From assembly GCA_002900995.3 (NCBI GenBank), contig CM035305.1, positions 3,022,467 through 3,086,466 on the forward strand: 64,000 bases of DNA, given 5' to 3'. This DNA comes from Ganoderma boninense (Eukaryota; Basidiomycota; Agaricomycetes; Polyporales; Polyporaceae). Under the pieces are notes generated by a model. That model saw only the letters and a list, made by a program, of their open reading frames with translations, searched no databases and was not told where the DNA came from. Each line of letters begins with the position of its first letter. Position 1 is the stretch's first letter. The position numbers and the translations under genes were made by a program. Positions 44,938-57,220 of this stretch are shown here, one piece after another.

Positions 44938-45561
44938 CAACCATGCTGAAGTGGTGCGTGCTAGCCCTCGGGCCACTGTTTCGAAAGAGCTGATCGTAGT
45001 TCAATTCTCTTCAGGTCCATGCACCGCTGGATTTTGGCGAGCAACCGCTTGCAACCGCATATATTTACAGTCTCAATCTTATCCCCACACCTCAGCCTTG
45101 CCCCCACCAATATACTATCCTATTTCGCCTAGTCTCGCTCCCCACCTTGCAAGTTTGTTGTCGCGCATGTACTGTTCCTATATATCTCAACCGCCTTGCT
45201 GTACGATGTTGTACTAGTAGTTTGTTACTGCCATATATTTGTTGCATTATGCTCCGGGAGTCCTTCGTGCGCGGCGTTGTCGGGTGTGGGAGACGGCGGC
45301 GTCCCTTGAAGTTGCTCCAGCGGGACCCGGCGATGTAGACGCCGGGTTTGTTTTGCCGTCCAGCACCATCCTCACGACTCTGTCCGTCGTCGTCCTCTCA
45401 CGGCCAATACCCCAACTCATTCCTCGTCGCCGTCGCTCACAACGACGCAGGCTTGCGGCTTTCTGCGCCCCACTCTACGGCCCACGGACATTCCTTTTTT
45501 GACATTTTCGTCCGCTCTCTCTCCGCCACGTTCACTCCCAGGTTTTTCTATATTCCGACCA
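44938..45561. other. Intergenic region, no gene seen
   Basis: About 620 nt between the F-box-like gene and the alpha/beta hydrolase-like gene. AT-richer sequence near 45050-45240 includes several TATATA stretches (for example near 45059 and 45178). It probably holds the first gene's terminator and the second gene's promoter. Confidence 0.45.
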
Positions 45562-48500
45562 ATGTCTACACGGTTTTATGCCCCCGAACATCCGCCCCCA
45601 AACGTTACATGGAAACTCCCACAGAAGAAATCCTCGTTCCTCTCGTTGCGGCGCGAACAGCGGTCCCCAGAACAGTCTTCCCTCTCGGTTGGAGGAACTC
45701 GATCCCACGCTGAGAAGTCTATGTCTCCCTCCTCATTCCATGCCTTCCAGGACGTGTCAAAGCCGGTAATTTCCCGCCCACAAGACCTCACTGCACGCAA
45801 TCACAATCGACGCCCTTCTAAGACAACCAACTCGAGGCACGAGCTGGGCTTGCCGAAGAGTAGCCGGGTGAAGGATCGGGAGGAACAGGCAAAGGAGGAA
45901 GGGGCACAGGAAAGTTTCCTTGACTTTCCCGTTGTCGAAGAGAGGCCGTTGCGTTCCAAGGGCGGCGAGAGCCCGAAGCCGCGCTCCAGGGCGCGGTCGG
46001 GTCCCACAAAGCGGACTTTGCCCCATCGTGACAGCGGTGGCCCATATGCAGTACGCGACTCCAACTCTTCGACGCTCAGCCATTTGGAGGACACGCCCCA
46101 AACCCCCATCGACGACGCCTTCTTCCTCGATCCCGTTTTCGGCGCTCCCGTTGTGGTTGCTGCACCGATCGCGGGGGTAGAAACGATGGACGCCTTGGTG
46201 GACGGGATGAATGGCTTTGGGAGCGACGACCACTTCATGGGTTTGGGTGGGATGTCAGCGCGTTCCTCGAAGTTCTCCAAAAGTGGCTTCCACCACCCAC
46301 TTTACCATCCACCACTGCCAACGCCGCCTCCTGGTGTCACCCTTGGTGGAGCCCTACCTAGAAAACATTCCACACGCTCCCGGGACTCTGACGCAGACGA
46401 GGACGACGAGGACCCCACACTTACACGCTCCCCTCCTCCTCGGCCCCGAAAGGCCCCCCACCGTCCGCCAGTACGAACCGCCTCCTTGATTACCGTGACG
46501 AGCACTACTCCTTCCCGTCCTTCCACCAGCCCGTCCACCATCAGCTTGCCCAAGCAACCATCCCCGCAAAGGACTGTAGCTCCATCTATTTCGGAAATCA
46601 TCCGTGCGCACGCTCCTCCAGAGCAGCAGGTACGCTCTCGCAAAACCTCATTCGCGACCAGTCATGGCCATGAGAGCATCGCTCCTTCGGTCAGCTCTCA
46701 TGCGAGGGTCCGCGAACCTGTCCAGGAAGCGGAACGTCCCCCGGTCGACGAAGAGGGCGACCTGATCTCGCGCTCATCGGTGGATACGCTAGCGGAGGAG
46801 ATTCACCGCACCATTCAGGCGGAAAGGCGCACCTCAGTCGGCCCCCGCGTTGTCCACAGGGCGCGTTCGTTCCAGCATCACCAGCAGCACACGGCCCCCG
46901 ACATGGCCCGCTCCATCTCCTCGCCGCGATCGGATGGCCGGCGAGAGTCCTCCATCTACTCGTACTCCACCATCTCCGACCAACCGCCCCTCCCTCCGCT
47001 AGACCTGATGGGGCTGACGAAGGTGCCTGTCAACTCACCTTCGCAAACGATCGCCCAGTACCTGCGCTCCACTCGCTTGACCACGCTCCTTCGTCTCACC
47101 CGCTCTCCGCATGCTTCACGAGGCAGTCCGCTGACCGTAAGTCTGTCCGATCTGGGGAGTCCGACGGGCTTCCCGGTTGTTGTGTTCTTGGGGTTGGGGT
47201 GTGTCCGACACATCATGGGTTTGTATGATGAAATGGCGGAGTGTATGGGAATTAGGCTCATTACTATCGACCGGTGAGTAGGCTGCGGACTCACTAGTAA
47301 GTCTGAGAAGAGTACTCACTGGCATGTGTAGCTGGGGCCTAGGTCGTACCGGCGTGCCGAGGTCGAAGTCGGCGAGAGGCATCCCGGAGTGGGCTTCGGT
47401 CGTGGAGGAAGTGCTTGACCAGCTGGACATTGGACAGTGTAGCGTGATGGCACATTCCGCTGGGGCGCCATACGCCATGGCTTTCGCGAACAGGTATCCT
47501 GAGCGCATTCGGGGAGAATTATGCCTCCTGGCCCCTTGGGTCGCTGGTGGTGAAGGTGGTGAGTGAATGTCATAATGCTCCCCACACCTTACTGATATGT
47601 GCAGGAGGATACAAATGGCTGAAATATGTTCCAAATGGACTGCTGAAAACCGCTCAGGCCGCTGAGTGGAAGGTGCAAGCATGGATGCTCGGCAAGCCAC
47701 CTACCATCGCATTTGAGGGCATCGGTTTCGACGTCAAGGCGTCCGTATCTTCGCCAAACTCCGCCTCATCATCAACATCTGCCCTCAACACTCCTCGATC
47801 ACCCCCTCCCACTGCATCTACCATCACGGTTGGCAGGGCAGTCCCTCAACAGGAGGCCGAACCACGACCCAGCATCTCATCTGCTGTTTTTTCCGAGTAC
47901 GACGACCTACGGGACTTTGAGGGTCGCTTCGACAGCCACAGCACGCTTGGTCGTAACAGCCTCAGCTCATATCGTAACCGGACCGCCAGCGAAAGTAAAT
48001 GCGGCAATGCTTCGTCTCTTACGACTCGTAAGCCATCTAGAGGCTTCCTTGGGCGCCTTAGGCCCTCGTCAAGAGACCAGCAGCCACAGAGCCCGCCACC
48101 AGAGAAGTCCAGTAGTGGTCCCGCCAAGAAGCTCAAGGCTCTTCGCTCTATGGGCTCGCTCAAGGGCCGGTCAAGGGCGAACACGCCAAAGATGTCGGAC
48201 CCACCGGTACCCACAACGCCTTGGATCCCGTCTCCGACCACGAATAGCAGCATCGAAGTTGGTCTCGGTCTCGACCAGTTCGACTGGACCAGTCCAACGC
48301 TGCTAGAAGGACAGTCCCGGACACCTTCTCCGTCACTGGCAAAGCGTCCGGATCTCCCCCCTCTGGACGTGTCCAAGGACGGTTCGCTCTACTCACTGTC
48401 GTCGCCACGCACGGATGGTCGTCGTTCTGTCTCCTTCGGTGCCAACGGTGCCACGTCTCCACCCCTTTCCTTCGTCCAGTCACCACAACCAACCTCAATG

Positions 48501-48930
48501 AAGACGACGCCCAGTTCGACACCCGAAACCGGCCAGGGCTTCCAGGCGGCTCTGGGCAATGCGCTTCTCGCCGCGTCTCATTCGGAGTCATCGAAGGGCA
48601 CACATAGCGACCTATTGCAGATCCTCAACCATGATCGGCTGCCAATGGGCTTCTCGTACCACTCGTACCCTCACAATGTCCGTGTCTGGTACGGCGACCG
48701 AGATGAGAAGATTGCCGAGCACGCCGTGCGGTGGATGGAAAGTGCCATGGGACCCGAGAAGTGCCAAGTCAAGGTCGTCAAGGGGGCGGAGCATGCCCTC
48801 ATGTACAAGAGCGGCGTCGTCGTGGAGGCTTTGGAACACTTCACGCAGTATTGGCGCGATTGTGAGTGGCCTTCCCACGATTCGGCGAGACGGTGCAAAG
48901 GCTAACGGACTGTTACGCGTAGGGGAATGA
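45562..48930 (+). CDS. Giant alpha/beta hydrolase-like protein with disordered extensions
   Basis: Exons 45562-47273, 47332-47558, 47605-48861 and an 8-nt terminal exon 48923-48930 join to 1,067 aa. The first 500 residues are disordered and Ser/Pro/Arg-rich. The hydrolase fold starts near residue 500. FPVVVFLGLGCVRHIMGLYD resembles the oxyanion-hole strand, ITIDRWGLGRTG the next turn, and SVMAHSAGAPYAMAFANRYP the nucleophile elbow (Ser about residue 614). A disordered insert of about 350 residues follows, starting at ASVSSPNSASSS. The fold then resumes with VRVWYGDRDEKIAEHAV (candidate acid) and VVKGAEHALMYKSG (candidate His). The triad looks complete, so it may be an active esterase or lipase, but the extreme length is odd. 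Substrate unknown. Confidence 0.82.
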
Positions 48931-49437
48931 TTGTGGGATGTATATCTCCTGTCTGCTCACGCTTCGTTATTCTTCTTCTAACGTCATTCGCTTTCTCTTT
49001 GTTGGATTACTTAAAGCTTTTTCGCAGATACCACGTCTTGTCCTTCGCTGTATCCTACACCGTTATACGCCCCAGCTTCCAAACGTACAGATACGTTACG
49101 CGTTACCCCACAACCAGGACTAATAAGCAGATATATACCTCTTACCGTCGCCTCGTAATTTTTGTAGGATCCCCACGGATGGGTGGAATTAGTCCAGTCA
49201 ACTCTATGTACCATTCTTTCGGCTGGCCATTATCAGGATCATAGCACATTCCCAAGGATGCCATCTTCAATCTCCTAAAATGTCGCCACACACCTTCGCC
49301 GTGATCGGACCACCACTATTCACTTCCCACAAGGGTGAAATGAAAGACGGCCGATGTTCATCAAGAAGGTGCTCGCTCGGTACATGCATGCAATATATAG
49401 CAATAATATCCGTCAGCTATGAAGTCCGGTATGGGTA
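48931..49437. other. Convergent intergenic region, no gene seen
   Basis: About 500 nt between the stops of the hydrolase-like gene and the mucin-like gene, probably two 3' UTRs. Nothing else was recognised. Confidence 0.5.
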
Positions 49438-51087
49438 TCATTCATTCGACTCGGGCGACGACGTCCTTGGAGTCCGCGTTAGCCACGCTGGCCGGTCGCT
49501 TGGAAAGTTGACCCGAAGCGGGCTGCGAGGTGGAAGAGGAGGAGCCGCTGGAAGCGAACGAATGGTCAGTTTGACAGATTCCTGTTCGGCTGTTCGGCCG
49601 TCAGAGCGGGGATGCTTCACGTACGTGCTGGCCGGGGAGGCAGGTCCAAATCGTCCAGCGGGTCCACGAACGGATTCGGGATCTCCGGCCGCATGGGGGA
49701 GAGAGGGAGGGGATTGGACACCGTGAAGGCAGCGGGGGCGGCCTCTCGCATCGGGCCGGGCGTGCCTTCGACATCCCCGCGCGGCGCTGGTTGGTTGCGG
49801 ATGAGGAGCCAGGTTATGGCAGCGAGCAACGCCAACACGAAGATGGACGCGATGACGGCGACCACGATTATCACCGTCTTTGAGATGCCACCATTCGATG
49901 GCAAGTTCGATGACCCCGCACCCGACGTCTGTTCTGACCTCGCACTTGCAGTCGAGCTGGAACCTGAGCCAGAATCGGAGCTAGCACTGGTTGGTGTGGC
50001 GGGCTGGGAGCCCCCAGAACTGATCGTGCTGCCTGTAGTGTTACTCCCGGTCTGAGTTTGCGATCCAGTCGACGTTGGGACGAGGCTCGAGGTTGTTAGA
50101 GTTGGACTGGCGCCGCTTCCGCTGTTGCTGAGTGATGCTGCTGTGCCCTGCGTATTGTTAGAATCAACCGTCGCTGGCCCGCTCGTGACAGATTGACTTA
50201 CACTCACACCTGGCGATGACGACCCAACCGAGGAGGGAACTGTCGAGGCAGTCCTTCCGTCAGTGCCACTGACAGGGACTGTGACCGTCAGGTTACCTCC
50301 ACTAGAAGCGGTAGACGTCGCGCTAGGAGAAGTGACTCGAGGACTCGAGCTTGGGGAGACACTAGGGTTGATCTCGTGGTCATCGCCATCTGTAGAAGCT
50401 TCGGTTGACTAACGAGGGCCATGGATGCACAGCAATCTCTCGTACCGTTGAGGGTTAAGACCAGCGAATCGAATGTGATTTGGCTGGCACCGTTGAACCG
50501 ATCGTCCTCGAGGTTGATCACCCGGAGGACGCGAGTCTGCGTCGGATCTACCGAGAGGGCAAACAGCGTGTCCTGCATCATAACGCACTGTCAGGGAAAA
50601 CATGCACATATCATGGACCATGTGTGCTCACCGGAGGCTGGGTCCCATTGTCAGCGTCGTCATGCGCATCCACACTGAGCGCGACCGACGGGACGGTATC
50701 CGAGCAGTCCAAGCAAGCAAAATAGTGAGCCCCTCCCCTGATCCTGAAGCCACGGTAAGACAATGCAGTAACGTTCTCTGCAAAAGGCGGCGCGCGTCCC
50801 GAAAATCAGGAGTCAATACTCGAACGAGTTTCCGAAGGATTTGGGTTAAGCGAAGGAGAAGTGAGGAGGAGGTACTTACGAGGGACCTGGATGATTACCT
50901 CCTCGCCCGGACTATTCGCGAACGCGAATTCATCGACTGACCCCGACGCCGCGAACTCCGCCAGGCGCCATCCGGTGGTGAACGCCACTTGTGAGCTGTT
51001 GAAGCGGAACGTGACGTTCTGTGTGCAACTGGCTGCATGCGGGAGGGAGAGGAAAAGGAGGGAAGAGAGAATTAAAGGCGAAAACAT
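49438..51087 (-). CDS. Mucin-like single-pass surface protein
   Basis: A minus-strand gene whose first exon (51087-50880) encodes a signal peptide (MFSPLILSSLLFLSLPHAAS) and CTQNVTFRFNSSQVAFTTGW. The ectodomain continues with FACLDCSDTVPSVALSVDA and several N-glycosylation sites. A Ser/Thr/Gly-rich mucin-like stalk follows. SKTVIIVVAVIASIFVLALL begins one membrane span, closely resembling the SKG6/Axl2 transmembrane type. The cytoplasmic tail is Pro-rich. A last intron with donor GTACGT at 49624 and a CTGAC branch point joins exon 49547-49438 in frame, extending the tail to SSPESNE; without it the protein would stop at 49617. The topology suggests a cell-surface sensor or adhesin. Function unknown. 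Internal exon junctions around 50.2-50.6 kb are not fully resolved. Confidence 0.72.
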
Positions 51088-54045
51088 GACTATACGCAGG
51101 AAAAGAGCGAAACAACATGGGGATGAAAAGCCGGCGGGAATGCCCAGCATCCCAGCGCGGGAAGCGACCTGAGCGCGCAGCCGAAAGGAAGAAGGGAATG
51201 AGGGAAAAGAAAGGGGAAAGGGGGAAGAGGGAGGAGGCCCAAGTGGACGAGCGGACGTCGGCGGGGGACGACTGTGCCGAGCGCGATGGGGCGTAGCGCG
51301 TGCCTGGTGCGACAGAGCCTTTGAGGAACTGTCAGATTGCGACCTGTTGGCATCGTGCGCAGCGGTCATGTCGCTATGTTGGCTTATGTTGGCTGTGGCT
51401 CCGTCAATGAGGAAGAGAAGGGCGGTGGGGCTCGCACGTCTCACTTATCTGTGCGCCTGGGGCCCAATGGCGGGCAATGTCGAGTGATGATCATCATCCC
51501 AAAAGACGTGCGAGCGATTTCTGGTCGTTGCGCGAGGGGATGACGCACCAGCCCTGTGGCTACGTCCGGAGATGGAACTCCAATGCAAGCCTCGGTGACG
51601 GAGTGGGGTATTCGAGCTAACGGTGAGACGGTAGGTGAAATCTGAGAGCGATTGGACTGAGGTGGCGCTCATGGCAAGGATCCAAAGACCCAAGACCGTG
51701 ACAGCGTTGCAGATAAAGTTCTCGTTTGACTGGATTTGGAACGGGACAGGCAGAGCAAGGACATCAAAGATCCGCCCAACAAGTCTCCTCCTTCTCAACG
51801 GGATCCCGAACCCGATTGCCCTTCTCGGACCTCTATATATAGCACTAACATACTTCTTGGTAGTACACCAGCGTTCGGTACAAGTTGGTAGCACAGCAGC
51901 CCGTTCAACCACCTCCGAAACCCGTCATCGTCCCCCAGACAGGTCACACCGCGCAGTGCTGGGTTACCCTCTCCGTCGTGACAACGCGAAGAAGGCTCAG
52001 TCCGGTCTTTTCCGGCCTCAACTTTTGGGCTTAAACTCGACAAGTCGCTGACAATGCTGTGCGTCATCGTGAGGTTACTGCTCAATATCGGCTGTCAAAC
52101 TGCAGCATCCAAGGCCCTGAGTGTTTCGCAGGACGACTCGTCCTTCACAAGAAAGATGGCTCATCGGCCCGGTCATGAACAGTCACCACTCGACATTGCA
52201 CAAGGCTGGTGGTCAGGGTATGCAGTCAGAAATGAACCCGCCTCGTTCCCTCACCGGTTCGCCTAATGCCCAAGGCCTTCATGCCGGTATCGAACGCGTT
52301 CTTGTGGCCGAATGTGTCACTCGCGGCGCAGGCGTCCCACATTGATTTCATCTGCGTTCCACACTATTCAGTCGGGAGGTAGATGAAAGAATTGATAACT
52401 CGCCTCACCTTCCCATGCCAGCTACTCCGGCATCGCCAACGCGCGAACTGCTCATTTGGTCACGACTATTTTCGCATCGGCAGAACCGGGCTTCGCGGAC
52501 CCTAGGAGCTACGCAACGTCGGAGATCGTCCCTGCGAAGTGCTCGTCGCTTGCATATGACGCATCAGTGCGAATTTGGGGGATACGCTATACCGATGTTG
52601 CCCGTTTCAAAAATGGTAGTTTTATGCATGCCTTGCCAGCGACGCACAGCCGGAACTCTTCACCGCTAACACGTTCGAACGAGGATGTTCATCTTGTGAC
52701 AGCTTTTGTTGGCTGAGGAGTAGAACCTCAATCGTGTCGGTAACTTCCTCATGACGGTCCTGTAAATCGTGCACGACAGCTTCGGCCGTTCCTTTCATCA
52801 ATGCACGCCCCTTGCGATCCGCGGTGTCCGGATAGTACTGAGAAGACTTGTTCGATGGACCAGTAGAGGAATACAGGTCTAGCCCGTGGACCGAGACCGT
52901 TTGCGACAGACTGGTGACGTTACCGAAGACCTTCTGATTGTGCGCCGTGCACCCACGAAGCATGACATCACTTCTTCTGTCTAAGGGCGTCGGGAAATCT
53001 TTGAAAGAGTTGTTAGGGTCGGAGTGGAGAAGCATAGGCGGTATGACAGACCTCTCAAAACTTGGCGAGCAACTTGAATTGTCCGACGGAAGCTTTGTGC
53101 CGTCTAGAATGTCGCGAACATGGAAGCGAGTGTTTTGGGGTGGGCGGTGAGAGGTTTCTTCACGTCACCTGTTGTGTCTCAAGGGAACCGACCCGTCCGC
53201 TTCGATAGTGACGGCACTGAAGCCGTCTGGGTTCATACGGTGCTTGGTCAAATTGGTAGAGAGTGGGTACCGGGCATAGAACTCGTCGGACGCATGGGAG
53301 CCGTCGCCGCGGGCACGACGACTCCAGGCCTCGTTTGGCGGCAGCCTAATGAGCGGAACACTGTTTGGCGGGAGGAGGAACCGACCTAGGCTTACTGATA
53401 GGGCTGATGAGAGGGTCATCTGAGAAAGGAGACGAGGGGGAGAACGGACGCGAGTGTGCCCGGAGGACTTCTTTGCCTTGATGGATGTGCACGGCATCGA
53501 GGATGCGGGTGTAAGAGGGTTCCTAGCGAATGTCGAGGGCAAGGAGTAGTTCAAAAGAGGCAAGACGGTGACGAGGGTAGCGAGAGGGTGGGAGGCACGT
53601 CGGACGGGCGATGGGCAGGTGGGAGATCGCGGCTCGAGGGATGCCTGCACCGACGTCCATTCCAGGCAGGCCGTCCGTTGGACTGAGTGCATGGAACCCC
53701 GCTCGGGCGAGTGCCAGGCTGGGGAAACACAAGCCGTCGGTCGGAGGACGGCGCGGAGGACGGTGGTAAGTGACCGGAGGGGTCGTGGTGAGGATGTGAA
53801 GGGACGGCCGGCAGTGGACACGGAGATCTACTGCAGAGGGCATTCAAGTTAAAGGGTATTCATTGATCATGAAGACGGGGCCGGTCGATGCTTATGTAAT
53901 TGGCGGGCTCGAGGGATCGCCCGTAGGGTGCTGCTACGAGATGGGATCGGGGGTCGTGCCGTAAATGTGGCGGAAACGACGTTGGGTCCAAGTTGCAGCA
54001 TCTCCCCTCTCCCCTCTCCTCTCGCCGTCCCAAAAACATACCGCC
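51088..54045. other. Unassigned 3-kb interval
   Basis: No gene could be supported between the mucin-like gene and the second Ies1-like gene, which are divergent. Candidate minus-strand frames are 52622-53035 (MKGTAEAVVHDLQDRHEEVT region, possibly helical) and 53165-53821. They lack recognisable domains and an ATG-led multi-exon model. A plus-strand frame at 52456-52716 reads FMHALPATHSRNS, which I considered and rejected as a carbamoyltransferase remnant. Confidence 0.4.
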
Positions 54046-56187
54046 ATGCCCCCTGCTGGGTCCGCATCTTCCCTCCTCTCCTTTGCGCCGAGCTCACCGT
54101 CCCACACCACAGTTCGCACTCCCAACATAGCAAGAAGAGCCTCGCCGTCAAGCGTCAGGACGGCGAACCCCTCACGCGCGTCGACCTCCAGTATGACATG
54201 CTACACGCTATCTTCGCCGACAGACATGTGGCCTTCACCGATCCTCATAGGACCATCCGTGGTGACCCCGCCGGTACAAAAGTCACATTCCGCGACCTCT
54301 ATGTCAACGCCTTGATCCATTCGCCTAAATGCTCCAAGGCGTCTCGGGACAAGATTAGGGAATCCCCCGAATTTGGTAACGAATTCGCCATGATCTCTCT
54401 TCTCTCGAATGTCGGCCGCATCAACACTACCATGGCATGTGAGTGTTGACTCCGTGCGCTCTGTCTCAAAAGCTAGCGCATATAACCAGGGCTATATTAC
54501 CACTCTTTTTCCGCGTCTTTCGTTGCGGACAGGGCGGTCTGCGCGGTGAACAACCCATAGCTAACTAACGCTTTCTTCACCTAGTCTTTCCCGAGATGAA
54601 GACCGCTCTCAGGACATATCATCCCGTTCCCGCCCTCCAGCGAACGAACGGCAATCTTCAGGATGCTCCCCGAATAAAGAACATCCTCAAGTCCTGCTTC
54701 AAGCCTGGGGAGGAGCAAGGAAATTGCACTACCCCGGGCGACGTTCTCGCACGCCTTGTAAGTCGGGACTTTTCACGTTCGTCTTGTGACCTTCCAGCAG
54801 TTGTTAATGTCCGTTTGCAAGCGCTCCGGTAAGACACCGCCAACCAGCATTGTGAACCTCATATTTGTTTTCGCCAACCATTCCCCGGTACGCGTGTCAT
54901 CAGGTAGTCCACGCTAGACAAGTGACTTACGAACATTCCACCTCTATATTGACAGACCATCGCACGAACCCACTTCCCTATCCGTGCAACAGTTGACTTC
55001 TCAGATTTGTTCACCCCTGTTCGCATTTCTTCAAAGTCTCGAGCACGAGCCTTCCTTTGGCTTTGCTATCACTATCACGAAGCCCCCTCTCTCAATCCGT
55101 TCTCCGACCCCGACTCCGAGGACCCTCCGGACAAGGTACCTCCCTTCGACCATATCACCGACGACGAGGCCACAGCCGAGAACATCGACACTCCAGAAGA
55201 GCATCAACGGGGTCGCGACATGACGGCCCTACGCAGGCGCTTCTTGGAGACGAAAGCCAAAGAAGAGTTCTCTAGGGATCCAGAAGGCGACCTCATGAGA
55301 CCCCAGGGTAGCGGCCCTAAAGGGCGTGGTAAGGGCGAGGGAAAGGACTTTACCGAAACAGGCTCCGCATTCAGAATGCGGGAAGTCTCGCCTGCGGATA
55401 GCCAGTACTCCGTACCGTTCTCCCTCAGGGACGAAGACATGCTCGAGGGTACGTCTGCCGTTAACTCGAAGCCACATGTGCCCATCATTTCGCAGGACCC
55501 GGCCGGCCGCCGTTGAAGCGCCTTTCGTCGTCTGGGCCTCACCATCTGCCTGAGGCTCGCCATCCTCCTCTGCACCGACAACATTCTATGCGTGCCCATT
55601 CAGATACCGGTTCACATCCTCGTGCAGTTGCAGATCCTTATCCCCGGCCGCAGTTGAGTCCTAACGTGGACGTGCTGCACACGAACGGCAAGCCCGTACG
55701 CGCGCAATCAAGGAAGCATCGGGCGCATGCCCCTCATGCGCCTCTTTTCGTTCACGAACCTTATCAATGCTCTCCTGCACCTGCCCAGCCCGTCTGCAAT
55801 GCCCCGAAGTACGCGTCGTCTTCTCAGGACACTCCCAAACGAAGTATGCTAGAGCGTAAGCCTCCCAGCTGTCTAGGACATCTCGCAATTCAGTTGACTC
55901 CCGTTCGCCATGCAGAGGCTTGGCACGTCTCGATGACCACTGACCCATTGATGGACTCTGACGATGAGGCTTACGCCGACGAAAATACCCGGCAGGATTA
56001 CGGTTCGTTTCGTCTCAGTCAGTTACAACGAGTTGCGCCCACTCACCCTCCCGTCAAATGTTTTACAGTGCTGCGTCTCCGCATTATCAGTCGGCTCCGT
56101 GGCAAGGAACCCACACCCCCGCGGGATTTTGGTCCCTACCGCCTGACACCCGTCCATCCAATGATCCCCTCTCTCGAGGCGCGATAG
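54046..56187 (+). CDS. Ies1-like INO80-complex subunit, diverged paralog B
   Basis: Exons 54131-54438, 54585-54757, 54822-54887, 54956-55448, 55496-56002 and 56069-56187 join in frame, plus a short first exon starting at the ATG at 54046 whose donor is uncertain. The total is about 559 aa. It is clearly paralogous to the gene at 34.3-36.2 kb: EPLTRVDLQYDMLHAIF, TFRDLYVNALIHSPKCSKAS, NVGRINTTMAFFPEMKTAL, YHPVPALQRTNGNLQDAPRI, PPTSIVNLIFVF, SSKSRARAFLWLCYHYHE, and a C-terminal SRLRGKEPTP. Intron positions and phases in the core match. It lacks the first 30-residue exon of paralog A and has a longer, His/Pro-rich linker. A specialised or alternative INO80 subunit is possible. Confidence 0.78.
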
Positions 56188-57220
56188 ACGGCTCCAGCTA
56201 TCGCTCAGCTGGATTGTTTTGGGCCGCGGTCCCCTTGTTCCAGGCCGCTCTAGATGGCCGGTCTCTTCCCCACCAACGTTCGCCTCTTTCTGTTTTTCTC
56301 TCATCACTTCCTCTCCCCTGTACGCATAGCCCTCACATTCCTATCACGTCTGGATCATGTTCCTCCCCTCAGTTCACAGAGTCATCATGCCTCAGAAAAC
56401 CTGTATGTCTTTCGGCATTGGTACCGGTCATACCCTTATTATTTCTCCACCCTGTGTATCATTCTGCGTCTCGTATCCCATCTCTCGCATTGCTCGCTCA
56501 CACCACTGTATTCTTGAAGTCTTCTTTTGACACACTTTCGTTTTACGCATGTACGTTTTTGATCTGACACTAGACAATCCATTGACTTATTGGTTGTTCC
56601 GCAACCACAACCTACCGGACGTCAGTCAGCTTCAAAGAAATTATCGTTTCACGCAGGGGGGGAGAGGAATTCGGTTATTTGTTCTTTTAAGTCGTCAATG
56701 TGTCAGGCAATTATATACAGGCACCACCGCCAACGGCGGTTGCTCGCCATCCAAACGAAAAGAAAAAAATCCAAAAGCGGTGACAGGAGGGTGGAGGAAA
56801 ACCGAAGTGAAAGAAGACAACAGGATCGAAGAGATGAGAGGAAACGAAGACATCTATCCCATAAGCATAATTTTACACGTTGTGATACCAAGCTGCCTTC
56901 CAAAAGACCATCCCCGTTCGCGTAATAAAAAGGTGCTATGCGTGTGTCGTGTGAATGACGGAACCGGATTGTATGTACGCTGATGTGAAAGGGGGTAAGA
57001 GTAATACACGCAGGAGGCGGCGGCCCGCGGGCATTCATCCATCGCCAACAACAACATGAGAGTTCCACATCCGCGTCGCTGCCTTCCGCCGTCCGTCCAG
57101 CCATCCGTCCGTAGATCCCCCGCCCCTACGCCGCGCCTGGCTACCCTCCAGGTATGTACACCCACGCTATCGCCACCATCCACCACGAGGAGCCGTCGCG
57201 CCGCGCATCACGGCTGGCCA
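56188..57220. other. Convergent intergenic region, no gene seen
   Basis: About 1 kb between the stops of paralog B and the MIT-domain gene. It is pyrimidine-rich at 56290-56560 and A/G-rich at 56740-56850. Open frames are short and featureless. It probably contains two 3' UTRs. Confidence 0.5.

Noticed and set aside
52456..52716. A frame with FMHALPATH considered as an ornithine carbamoyltransferase remnant
   Set aside because: Only a few residues resemble the HCLP motif. The upstream carbamoyl-phosphate and ornithine-binding segments are not present in any frame.
54099..54130. A 32-nt intron as the first intron of the Ies1-like paralog B
   Set aside because: It keeps frame, but it is shorter than the other introns here (about 45-85 nt). 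A 71-nt intron with donor at 54060 is also possible, so the 5' exon was left uncertain.
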